A model generated the notes under the pieces. It did not search any database. It saw nothing but the letters and a program-made list of their open reading frames with translations, and was not told the DNA's origin. This document shows, piece by piece, positions 1 through 6,423 of a DNA stretch of 7,873 nt. Position 1 is the stretch's first letter, and every line of letters begins with the position of its first letter. This DNA is from JBCDBH01 sp039184055 (GTDB lineage: Bacteria; Acidobacteriota; Thermoanaerobaculia; Multivoradales; J023), in NCBI GenBank assembly GCA_039184055.1, contig JBCDBH010000284.1:1-7873 (forward strand). Direction: 5' to 3'. A program made the translations under genes and the position numbers.

Positions 1-2
1 CC

Positions 3-1766
3 GCCTTGTTGATTCTCTTAGTCCTGTTGGTGCCGGCGTGGGCCTTTGCCCAGGTGCCACCTCCCACCGGCGAGGGCACCGAAGAGGCGGCGCCGCCTCC
101 GCCGCCACCGACGATTCCCGACGAGCTCAGCAGCCCCCAGGCGACGATGCGGACCTTTCTCGAGGCTTTCTACCTCGACGACGCCACGCTCGCCGATCGC
201 ACCCCAGCCGAGGTCGCCGCCGACACGCTCGATTTGAGCCAGCTGCCGCCGGATCTGCGCGCCAGCCGAGGTCCTGGTTTGGCGGTCGAGCTCAAGGCCA
301 TTCTCGACCGGACCGAGCTGATCGATATCGACGCGCTCTCCGACCAGAGCGATGCCGATCCGTGGGTGCGCGAGATCGGTGAGGCCGGACGCGTGGTGCT
401 CGATCGCGACGACATCGGTGCCTGGCGTTTCACCGCCGATACCGTGGCGGCGATTCCGGTGATGCTCGACGCGGTGCAAGACATCGACGTGATCGAAGGG
501 GTCGAGCGGGAAGGTCCGGTCACCATGTCGATGTGGTTGCGCAGTCAGGTGCCCACCTCGCTACGCAGCCGTGTCTTCTTGCTCGAAGCGTGGCAATGGC
601 TCGGCTTGCTCATTCTCATCTTCGTCGGCATGGCGATTCGCTGGCTGGTGAGCGCGTCGCTCCAGGCGGCGGTGAAGAGCCGTTTGGGCAAGAACATCAT
701 GCACATGGTCGACGCCAGCGCCGTGGCTCAGGCGATGAACCCGCTCGGTCTCACCGCCGCCGCGCTCTTTTGGCGACTCGGCTTGGTGTGGCTCGGTCTG
801 CCCGCCGATGCCCTGGTGATTCTCGGCATCGCCTTGCGCTTCATCATCGCCGCGTCGTTGGTGCTCGCCGCGTATCGCGCCGTCAACATCGTCACCGCCG
901 TGCTCGAAAGCCGCGCCGCGCGGACCGAGAACAAATTCGACGACATGCTGGTGCCGTTCATCAGCACGTCGCTCAAGGTCTTCATCGCCGCGTTTGGTTT
1001 GGTGTTCATCGCCGAAAGCGTCGACGCCGATATTTCGAGCCTGCTCGCCGGTTTGGGTATCGGTGGTTTGGCCCTCGCCCTGGCCAGTCAGGACGCGGTC
1101 AAAAACCTCTTCGGCTCGCTCACCGTCATCCTCGATCGGCCGTTCAACGTCGGTGATTGGGTCAAGATCGAAGGCGTCGAGGGCACGGTCACCGAGGTCG
1201 GCTTTCGCTCGACCCGGATCCGCACGTTCTACGACTCGATGATCACTCTGCCCAACGCCAACCTGCTCTCGGCGGCGGTCGACAACCTCGGCGCGCGGCA
1301 ATACCGGCGCTGGTCGACCCATCTCTCGCTCACCTACGACACCCCGCCCGAGAAGGTCGAGGCCTTTTGCGAAGGCGTGCGCGAGCTGGTGCGCAGCCAT
1401 CCCTACACCCGCAAAGACTCCTTTCACGTCTACCTGCATCGCTTCTCGGCGTCGTCGATCGACGTCTTGCTCTACGTCTTTTTCAAGACTCCCGATTGGG
1501 CCACCGAGCTCCGTGAGCGGCATCGTCTGGCGCTCGACATCATGCGTTTGGCCCACGAGCTGGGCGTCGAATTCGCCTTCGACACCCAGACCCTCTACCT
1601 GCATCGTGGCGCGGCGGCGGGTGCCGCGCCGGTCGCCGAGGGGTACAAGAGTCGGGTCGAAGAGGCCCATCTCGACGGTCAGCGGATCGCCCGCGCGCTC
1701 ACCGAAAGTGGACTGGAAGGTCACACTCCACCACCGGTGGGCGGAAGTCGGGGGTCAGCGGAGTAA
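3..1766 (+). CDS. MscS-family mechanosensitive ion channel, 5'-partial
   Basis: Membrane channel of the small-conductance mechanosensitive (MscS) superfamily, expected in the inner membrane, where it gates on membrane tension or another signal. The frame is open to the window edge and the first readable residues (LLILLVLLVPAWAFAQ) are the hydrophobic core and cleavage region of a signal peptide, so the true start lies just upstream; the TTG at 6 is probably internal. A Pro-rich linker and a periplasmic region (about residues 25-185, counted from the TTG) precede membrane segments near 193-215, 250-300 and 315-340. The pore-lining TM3 is seen near 345-370 (GLGIGGLALALASQDAVKN), followed by the typical beta domain (FNVGDWVKIEGVEGTVTEVG, about 380-400, and ITLPNANL) and a C-terminal alpha/beta domain. 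It is longer than E. coli MscS and resembles the larger MscS paralogues. The next gene starts 9 bp downstream, suggesting co-transcription. Family assignment is firm; a role beyond osmotic protection is inference. Confidence 0.93.
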   Translation, partial: ALLILLVLLVPAWAFAQVPPPTGEGTEEAAPPPPPPTIPDELSSPQATMRTFLEAFYLDDATLADRTPAEVAADTLDLSQLPPDLRASRGPGLAVELKAILDRTELIDIDALSDQSDADPWVREIGEAGRVVLDRDDIGAWRFTADTVAAIPVMLDAVQDIDVIEGVEREGPVTMSMWLRSQVPTSLRSRVFLLEAWQWLGLLILIFVGMAIRWLVSASLQAAVKSRLGKNIMHMVDASAVAQAMNPLGLTAAALFWRLGLVWLGLPADALVILGIALRFIIAASLVLAAYRAVNIVTAVLESRAARTENKFDDMLVPFISTSLKVFIAAFGLVFIAESVDADISSLLAGLGIGGLALALASQDAVKNLFGSLTVILDRPFNVGDWVKIEGVEGTVTEVGFRSTRIRTFYDSMITLPNANLLSAAVDNLGARQYRRWSTHLSLTYDTPPEKVEAFCEGVRELVRSHPYTRKDSFHVYLHRFSASSIDVLLYVFFKTPDWATELRERHRLALDIMRLAHELGVEFAFDTQTLYLHRGAAAGAAPVAEGYKSRVEEAHLDGQRIARALTESGLEGHTPPPVGGSRGSAE

Positions 1767-1775
1767 AATCGTCGT

Positions 1776-3236
1776 ATGTCCACCTGCTACGTGGCGATGC
1801 CGTTCGGGCGACGACGAGTCGGAGAGCAAACGGTCGACTTCGATCATGTCTTCGCCGAGATCGTCCAGCCGGTGCTCGACGAAGCGCGTCTCACAGGCGT
1901 GCGCTCCGATCGAGCCCTGGTGGGCGCCGCCACCCCTGAAGCGATCTATCGCACCGTCATGGCGAGCGCGATGATGATCGCCGATCTCACCGGCAACGAC
2001 GCGGCGATCCACTACCAGCTCGGCTTGCGTCATCTGGCGCGCCCCGACGGCTGCCTGCTCATGTGGGCCGATCGGGGTACTTTGCCGCTCGGTCTGATCG
2101 GCACCGTACACCTGCCCTATGAGGTCGACGACGACGGTCACGTGGTGGGTGAGGAGATCGACCGGATGCGTGACGCCCTGCGTCGCGCCATCGTCCAGGT
2201 CGACGCCACCAGCCCGGTGTATGGCTTCTTCACCGGTCTCAGCACGGTGTTCCCGGCCGAGATCGGCGCCGAGCCTGCGTTTCGTCCAGGGTTGCGGGGT
2301 GATGGGTTCCGAGGCACCGGCGACGGCACGCGAAGCGGCACCCGTGGCGGCGGTATGCGTGGGGATCAGGAGCTCGCCGGAGAGGTCTTGCGGGGTGGAA
2401 AGTTTCTCTACGGAGACACGGATCTGGCGGGTGAGGACTATGCGGACGATTTCGAGCCCGTGGTCGATCCTGATTTTGGTGCTCTGGAGCTAGCCCGTCT
2501 GGTCATCGATCCGGCGTCGCTTCGATCGCGTGATCTCGAGGCTCTGCTCGCCAAGCTCGAGGAGCTTCGTCGCGTGTCCGATTGGGACGGGATCATCACC
2601 GCCGTCGTGGAGCTCGGTGACGTCGAGGGAAACGATCCTCGCGTCTTGCACCGTCTCGCCCTGGCGCTCAATCGTCGGGGGCGGGAGGGCGATCAGGAAC
2701 GCGCCGTCGCTATTCTCGAAATGCTCGTCGCTGAAGAGCGTGCCGATGCCGAAAGCTTCAAGATCCTCGGGCGGATCTATCGTGAGCGTGGCCGTGGCAC
2801 GGACGAGAAAGAGCTTCATCGTCAGGCGTCGGACCACTATTGGCGTGTCTTCGCCTTGCAGCGCTGGGATATTCAATCCGGGGTCACCGCCGTGATCGAA
2901 GCGCTCGCGGCGGGTGAGCCTCTGATCTCGCTCGATCCGTGGGTGAAGGATCTGCGCACCGCCGTCGAACGTCGATTCGACAGCGGTCCGATCGGCTATT
3001 GGGAGCTCGCCTCGGCCTTTCTTTTCGCCGTTCTCGAAGGCGATCCCGATCGGGCCGAGGTCGTGTTCGAACGCATGCTCGCCCTGCGGCCGGCCGTGTG
3101 GATGACCGAGCCGACCCGTCGTGAGCTCGAGACCATCCTGCGGGCCGAAGGCGTCGCCGACGTCGACGACTACGAGCCCTATCTCGACCGGCTCAGCGCG
3201 ACGCCACGAACCCCCTTCCTTTCCACGGGTGGTTGA
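1776..3236 (+). CDS. ASK-like protein: DRHyd/TIR-like domain fused to MAP3K TRAFs-binding (DUF4071-like) repeats
   Basis: Predicted signalling or conflict-system protein of 486 aa. Residues 4-110 form a TIR/nucleoside-deoxyribosyltransferase-like domain: CYVAMPFG (4-11), DFDHVF (21-26), then ADLTGNDAAIHYQLGLRH (69-86), matching the family pattern MPFG...DFD...ADLT..NANVxYELGxRH. The residue expected to be the catalytic Glu is Gln here (Q81, codon CAG), so enzymatic activity is doubtful. A Gly/Arg-rich linker (about 168-208) follows. Residues about 240-470 are helical TPR-like repeats with hallmarks of the MAP3K TRAFs-binding domain: ALALNRRGREGDQERA near 296-311 and ILGRIYRERGRG near 329-340. 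The same order, DRHyd then TRAFs-binding region, is known from the N-terminal half of animal ASK1-type kinases and from bacterial homologues. A weak GGAG lies about 12 bases before the ATG, 9 bp after the channel stop; the next gene follows after 3 bp. Domain calls are from motif memory, without a profile search. The biological role is inferred. Confidence 0.85.
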   Translation: MSTCYVAMPFGRRRVGEQTVDFDHVFAEIVQPVLDEARLTGVRSDRALVGAATPEAIYRTVMASAMMIADLTGNDAAIHYQLGLRHLARPDGCLLMWADRGTLPLGLIGTVHLPYEVDDDGHVVGEEIDRMRDALRRAIVQVDATSPVYGFFTGLSTVFPAEIGAEPAFRPGLRGDGFRGTGDGTRSGTRGGGMRGDQELAGEVLRGGKFLYGDTDLAGEDYADDFEPVVDPDFGALELARLVIDPASLRSRDLEALLAKLEELRRVSDWDGIITAVVELGDVEGNDPRVLHRLALALNRRGREGDQERAVAILEMLVAEERADAESFKILGRIYRERGRGTDEKELHRQASDHYWRVFALQRWDIQSGVTAVIEALAAGEPLISLDPWVKDLRTAVERRFDSGPIGYWELASAFLFAVLEGDPDRAEVVFERMLALRPAVWMTEPTRRELETILRAEGVADVDDYEPYLDRLSATPRTPFLSTGG

Positions 3237-3239
3237 GCG

Positions 3240-3932
3240 ATGGCCGTCCTCTCCATCGAACATGCGTTGCGGGAGCTCGAAAACCTCTCCAGGCTCGACG
3301 CGCAGCTCGAAGTGCAACGCCGATCGAGTCTCGGGCTCGGCTCGCTCAGCGATTCCGACGAAAGCGATGAGCTGATCCAGCGCATGCTCGAGAACAACGC
3401 AAAGAAACGCACTTCGCTCATCCGCACGCTCCTGCGCTATCCGCCCCATCACAACCGACACAACGATCTTCTCGAGCCGTTTTCCCAACACGGCGCCTAC
3501 GAAGACTCCGTCTTCATCATGACCAAATTCCCCGAAGGCGACAGTCCCGACGACCGTGCCCTCGGTGCCGTCATCCAGGCCGTACGGGACGGCATCGAAG
3601 CCTCCGGCAAAAAAGCCCGTCTTGCTTCTGACCGCGAATACCACTCCCAGCTTTGGGACAACGTCGAGCTCTACCTCCTTGGCAGCGCCCGGGGCGTCGC
3701 CATCGTCGAAGACAAATACCGCGCCGAGCTCAATCCCAACGTCGCCATGGAATGGGGCTGGATGCGCGGCATGGGACGTCGCGTCCTCTTCCTCGTCGAG
3801 CAAGACTTCAAGCACTTCCGCGCCGATTGGGGTGGCCTGCTCAAACGAAGCTTCGATTGGAACGATCCGAGCCGTATTCCTGGCGAAATCCAGTCGTGGC
3901 TGGCCGACACGGACCTGCGTTCCGACGGCTAA
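3240..3932 (+). CDS. DRHyd/TIR-like nucleotide-binding domain protein
   Basis: Protein of 230 aa with a helical, charged N-terminal part (1-80) and a TIR/nucleoside-deoxyribosyltransferase-like domain at about 86-190. Signature segments: the first beta strand SVFIMTKFPEGD (90-101) in the place of the usual MPF motif, DREYHSQLWDNVE (131-143), and LNPNVAMEWGWMRGMGRRVLFL (164-185), which corresponds to the NPNVxxExG motif. Here the presumed catalytic Glu is present (E171), unlike in the preceding gene. The family includes enzymes that cleave N-glycosidic bonds of nucleosides or NAD-like substrates, and many members are found in bacterial immune loci. The ATG lies 3 bp after the stop of the ASK-like gene, so the two are almost certainly translationally coupled and the products may work together, one possibly catalytic and one possibly a scaffold. 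Substrate unknown. An N-terminal adaptor role for residues 1-80 is a guess. No terminator is evident after it; a repeat array begins 33 bases downstream. Confidence 0.8.
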   Translation: MAVLSIEHALRELENLSRLDAQLEVQRRSSLGLGSLSDSDESDELIQRMLENNAKKRTSLIRTLLRYPPHHNRHNDLLEPFSQHGAYEDSVFIMTKFPEGDSPDDRALGAVIQAVRDGIEASGKKARLASDREYHSQLWDNVELYLLGSARGVAIVEDKYRAELNPNVAMEWGWMRGMGRRVLFLVEQDFKHFRADWGGLLKRSFDWNDPSRIPGEIQSWLADTDLRSDG

Positions 3933-3965
3933 GGCCGCGCACGCCAGGTCGACCTCTCAAAACCC

Positions 3966-4170
3966 GCCGGAAGATCCACGTCGAGGGTGTCGACGCCTCC
4001 GATCCGAAAAGAAAAGCGACGCTCGACCGGTGCACGCGTCGCCGTGGAAAAGAAAACCCACGCAGGCCGGGTCCGCGCTGCAAATTGGAAAAAAAGATCC
4101 ATGTTCGGCCCGCAAGCGCGACTCCACGGCAAAAAAGAGCCTCGTTTGGCCAACACGTGAGATCTTTCCC
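3966..4170 (+). repeat. 41-bp repeat array, left half: five units in + orientation
   Basis: Five consecutive units of exactly 41 bp start at 3966, 4007, 4048, 4089 and 4130. Each opens with an A-rich tract followed by a GATCCACG-like core. The 15-base cores are GCCGGAAGATCCACG, AAAAGAAAAGCGACG, AAAAGAAAACCCACG, AAAAAAAGATCCATG and CAAAAAAGAGCCTCG; the approximate consensus is AAAAAAAGATCCACG. The other 26 bases of each unit are GC-rich and show no evident similarity between units, though most end in GG just before the next A-tract. A period of 41 is not a multiple of 3, so the repeat does not encode a repeating peptide, and long open frames through it are GC-driven. It is unlike CRISPR, since the cores are short and degenerate. 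The A-tracts recur at close to four helical turns, so the DNA may be bent. Function unknown. A trace of a further unit (core CCACG at 4181-4185) continues in phase past the centre. Confidence 0.8.
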
Positions 4171-4373
4171 GTCGAGTCGGCCACGTCGAGGCTGCATGGA
4201 GCTTTTTCTGGGCGGAGACGCGCGAACAGCCCGCGCACGGCTCTTCTTTTCCACAAGCACGCTCATGTATCGACAACGAGGCAGTTTTTTTCCGTCCGAA
4301 GCGGCGTGCCTGGCCGGCGTGGATCTTCATTCGTGTCGAGACGAGACCGCGGGCGCTACGAGGCCGGCATTCC
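4169..4373 (-). repeat. 41-bp repeat array, right half: five units in inverted orientation
   Basis: Mirror half of the array. On the - strand, units begin at 4373, 4332, 4291, 4250 and 4209, again exactly 41 bp apart, so on the + strand one sees T-tracts at 4203-4207, 4244-4250 and 4285-4291. The - strand cores are GGAATGCCGGCCTCG, GAATGAAGATCCACG, AAAAAAACTGCCTCG, AAAAGAAGAGCCGTG and AGAAAAAGCTCCATG, fitting the same consensus as the left half. The outermost unit is the most degenerate, as in the left half. The 26-base remainders are not complementary to those of the left half, so this is not one long hairpin: only the cores are shared. A 12-base direct repeat, CGTGTCGAGACG, at 4332-4343 and 4373-4384 is also 41 bp apart and may mark the outer edge. 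The two halves converge at 4169/4170 and are equal in length (205 bp each). Confidence 0.78.
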
Positions 4374-4550
4374 GTGTCGAGACGCGAGATCACCACGATC
4401 ACGCCCAAGGGGGCTCCGCTCTCCTTGCGGTCCGCAACTGCACTCCTCTTTTTAGGGAAATATTCTCGATAAGTGGGATGAATTCGTGAAGCGGGGCGTC
4501 TTCCCTCACCATCATGCGAGCACACCGGCAATCTTGGAAAGGAGCTCGCA
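4374..4550. other. Intergenic stretch between repeat array and next gene
   Basis: The stretch separates the array from the helical-protein gene. A sixth 41-bp step on the - strand (4374-4414) retains almost none of the repeat core. The only AT-rich patch (about 4447-4471, with TTTTTAGGGAAATATTCTCG) could hold the promoter of the following gene, with TATTCT at 4461-4466 as a possible -10. I find no convincing -35 at a suitable spacing, so I do not call a promoter. No RNA gene or open reading frame of note is seen. Confidence 0.5.
4538..4544 (+). promoter_or_regulatory. Strong Shine-Dalgarno site for the 4551 gene
   Basis: AAAGGAG lies 6 bases before the ATG at 4551. This near-perfect site fixes the start codon and shows that the gene is translated on its own rather than as a continuation of any frame running through the repeat array. 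Confidence 0.8.
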
Positions 4551-5384
4551 ATGGGAGTCAAAGAAGTCCTCACCCAACACAGTCTGGCCGCCGAAGTGGC
4601 CGGCGCCGCGGCGCGTCACGCTCCGGCCATCGCCCCCGACGTCGCCGCGTGGCTCATTCCCCCAAACGGCCAAACCCTCGACTGGCAGCTCGTCTTCGAA
4701 ACCGTCGGTGACTTCCTCGACCGTCGCTGTGCCGAAATTCTCGACTACGACGAAGCTCACCAGGCCGATCTCGATCACGAACAACTCCTCCGGCTCGACC
4801 GCGACCAGGCTTACGCGCGCACCCGCGCCCGGCTCATCCAACTGCGTGACCTCCTCAAAGCCCACTACGGAAAGCGAGCCGTCACCATCTTGCCCATCGG
4901 CGCCACCGCTCGCACCCCCAGCAAACTCTGGCAACAGACCCGGCAGATCATCAACCGTCTCCACGACCCCGACCTCACCTTTCCACCCTCCACCATTGCC
5001 GACCTGCCACCCGATCCCCAGATCTGGGCCACCGACCTGCAAAGCCAAGCCGATCAGCTCGGCGCTACCCTCGACGCCCTCCGAGCGGTAGCCCGCGCCA
5101 AAGAAATGTCTCTCATCACCCGTCGCCAAATGGTCACCACCTTCGACCAGCACATCTCCGGCGCCATCAACATCCTCGAAGGCCTCTTCAAGATCGCCGG
5201 AGCCACCGAGCTCGCCGCGCGCGTCCGACCGACCACACCACGGGCGCGGAGGGCGAGCGAGGAAGAGTCGGAAGAAGAGTCGGCTGAAACCTCGATAGTG
5301 GGAGGCGAAGAGTCAATCCGAGGAAGTGATGTCGGCGTCAAGGATGTGCCCGTGTCGGATAGACTCCTCGATCACGTGGAATGA
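4551..5384 (+). CDS. Helical conserved hypothetical protein with acidic C-terminal tail
   Basis: 277-aa protein of unknown function. It is predicted almost wholly helical: an Ala-rich N-terminus, a central charged region (about 45-110, with DRRCAEILDYDEAHQADLDH and LIQLRDLLKAHYG), a Pro-rich hinge (about 142-162), and a long helical pair (about 165-222). The segment ILEGLFKIAGATELAARVRP (about 208-227) resembles the LAxxVRPS ending I remember from widespread uncharacterised helical proteins in high-GC bacteria; I know no function for them. After residue 228 the protein changes character: an Arg-rich patch, then an acidic Ser/Glu stretch (ASEEESEEESAETS) and a tail that may be newly acquired, since it lies at the border of the AT-rich segment. 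No signal peptide, membrane segment or catalytic motif is seen. The start is secure (AAAGGAG, 6-base spacing). It is the gene immediately downstream of the 41-bp array, so a link is possible but unproven. Confidence 0.8.
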   Translation: MGVKEVLTQHSLAAEVAGAAARHAPAIAPDVAAWLIPPNGQTLDWQLVFETVGDFLDRRCAEILDYDEAHQADLDHEQLLRLDRDQAYARTRARLIQLRDLLKAHYGKRAVTILPIGATARTPSKLWQQTRQIINRLHDPDLTFPPSTIADLPPDPQIWATDLQSQADQLGATLDALRAVARAKEMSLITRRQMVTTFDQHISGAINILEGLFKIAGATELAARVRPTTPRARRASEEESEEESAETSIVGGEESIRGSDVGVKDVPVSDRLLDHVE

Positions 5385-5394
5385 TCTTAAAAGA

Positions 5395-5422
5395 TTGCAG
5401 ATCATTGGCAAATCTATAAAAT
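5395..5422 (+). promoter_or_regulatory. Possible promoter for the TIR gene
   Basis: TTGCAG (5395-5400) and TAAAAT (5417-5422) are spaced 16 bp apart in an AT-rich leader just after the stop of the preceding gene, 131 bases before the chosen TIR start. The -10 matches the sigma-70 consensus in 5 of 6 positions; the -35 is weak. The call rests on consensus similarity in AT-rich DNA only. Confidence 0.3.
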
Positions 5423-5542
5423 GTATCAAGTGTCTTCATTCCGATTATATTCGGTACTCACCTTGTTGTTCAGCCTTGTTCGGATGGAATCCTAGAGTAG
5501 ACTTGAGCCTAGGGAACTCATTGGGAGAGTCATTTGTTGCTC

Positions 5543-5546
5543 GAGG
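5543..5546 (+). promoter_or_regulatory. Ribosome binding site deciding the GTG start at 5554
   Basis: GAGG at 5543-5546 is 7 bases before GTG 5554. With this start the protein begins (V/M)ADIFLSYARDD, the usual N-terminus of bacterial TIR proteins. A competing TTG at 5521 has AGGGA about 5 bases upstream and would add 11 residues. Confidence 0.5.
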
Positions 5547-5553
5547 TGCTGAG

Positions 5554-6363
5554 GTGGCTGATATATTTTTGAGTTACGCTAGGGATGATCGAGAGATAGC
5601 TGCTTGTCTTGCTGAGCTTCTTATTCAGAGTGGTTGGTCCGTCTGGTGGGATCGAGAGATCCAGCCTCGGGCTGATCTGGGCTTTGATCAAGTGATCGAA
5701 AGAGAATTGCAAGCCGCTCGGTGTGTGATTGTGCTCTGGTCGAGCAAGGCTATTGAGTCGCACTGGGTCAAGGCCGAAGCGCTGGAGGCGCTGGATTCTG
5801 GCAAGCTCATCCAAGCCCGGCTAGACGATGCTAAGCCACCGCTCGTTTATAGGACTTTCCAAACCGCGTCACTGGCGGGATGGGATAAAACAGCGGTCGG
5901 TGATGGGTTCGTGGCCATTCGTGCTGCGGTGGGGCACTTCGCGCAGAAAGAAATGGTTTTGTCCAAATCAGAGGCAGAGTCAATCATTCAAGAGGTGGCG
6001 GTGTCGCGACGTACCGAAGTTGGTAGTGTGCAGGCCGCAGCCGAGTCAGTTGTGGGAACGCAGTCTTTCAAGGCTCGAGCCAGTGATGGTAAAGGCGTCG
6101 TCTATTGCCATGCTAGCGGTACACTGCGAGGCCGAGGTTTCTATGTTCGCAAGGGCATTGGCTATTTCTATGAGTACATATTGCAGGGGGCGGAAAGCCC
6201 TCTTGGGCTCCCGGTTAGTCACGAAGAAGTTGTAGATGGCAATGGTTTTCCGACCTCGTTTTTTGAACGGGGCTACATAGAATGGTCTCCAGAGAGCTCG
6301 GTTGCGCGAGCGGTTGTAATAGTGGGTGACCAAGAAGAGGTTTTTGCGGAGAGGCTAATCTGA
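5554..6363 (+). CDS. TIR domain protein with C-terminal LGFP-like repeat region
   Basis: 269-aa protein. Residues 2-111 are a bacterial TIR domain (TIR_2 type): ADIFLSYARDDREIA (2-16), GWSVWWDREIQP (27-38), CVIVLWSSKAIESHWVKAEALEA (57-79). E75 in the SHWVKAE motif fits the catalytic Glu of NAD-cleaving TIRs, so NADase or related activity is plausible. Residues about 112-165 are a linker. Residues about 178-255 resemble LGFP repeats: GVVYCHASG, GRGFYVRKGIGYFYEYILQG, SPLGLPVSHEEV, FPTSFFERGYIEWSP. LGFP repeats are mostly known from secreted cell-wall proteins, yet no signal peptide is seen, so here the module may bind a ligand in the cytoplasm. GTG was chosen as start on TIR N-terminus convention and a GAGG site; the frame is open back to 5326, overlapping the previous gene. 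Codon use is less GC-biased than in the upstream genes, suggesting horizontal acquisition. A role in antiviral defence is inference from the TIR domain. Confidence 0.85.
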   Translation: MADIFLSYARDDREIAACLAELLIQSGWSVWWDREIQPRADLGFDQVIERELQAARCVIVLWSSKAIESHWVKAEALEALDSGKLIQARLDDAKPPLVYRTFQTASLAGWDKTAVGDGFVAIRAAVGHFAQKEMVLSKSEAESIIQEVAVSRRTEVGSVQAAAESVVGTQSFKARASDGKGVVYCHASGTLRGRGFYVRKGIGYFYEYILQGAESPLGLPVSHEEVVDGNGFPTSFFERGYIEWSPESSVARAVVIVGDQEEVFAERLI

Positions 6364-6423
6364 ATTCGGTCAGTTTGGCACTTGGTGGAATCGATGGCTT
6401 TGAGAGGAGAGTAAACCTCGACC

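Noticed and set aside
6..8. TTG at base 6 as the true start of the MscS gene
   Set aside because: The frame is open to the window edge, and the sequence from the TTG onward is already the hydrophobic core of a signal peptide that lacks its charged N-terminus.
561..1724. Long - strand open frame opposite the MscS gene
   Set aside because: It is a GC-driven shadow of a clear channel gene, with low-complexity His/Arg/Glu-rich composition and no recognisable domain.
2490..3815. 441-codon - strand open frame across two DRHyd-like genes
   Set aside because: It lies opposite two coupled, recognisable genes and spans their junction; codon structure supports the + strand genes.
4195..4295. Rho-independent terminators at the T-tracts of the right half-array
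   Set aside because: The T runs belong to the inverted 41-bp units, and the hairpins before them are weak (about 4 bp) or need a 42-base loop.
3966..4373. CRISPR array
   Set aside because: The conserved part is only about 15-17 degenerate bases, units occur in both orientations, and no cas genes are nearby.
3556..4573. Overlapping open frames on both strands through the repeat array
   Set aside because: The array has few stop codons because of its base composition. The 41-bp period shifts frame every unit, so no frame keeps a repeating peptide; no frame has a convincing ribosome binding site.
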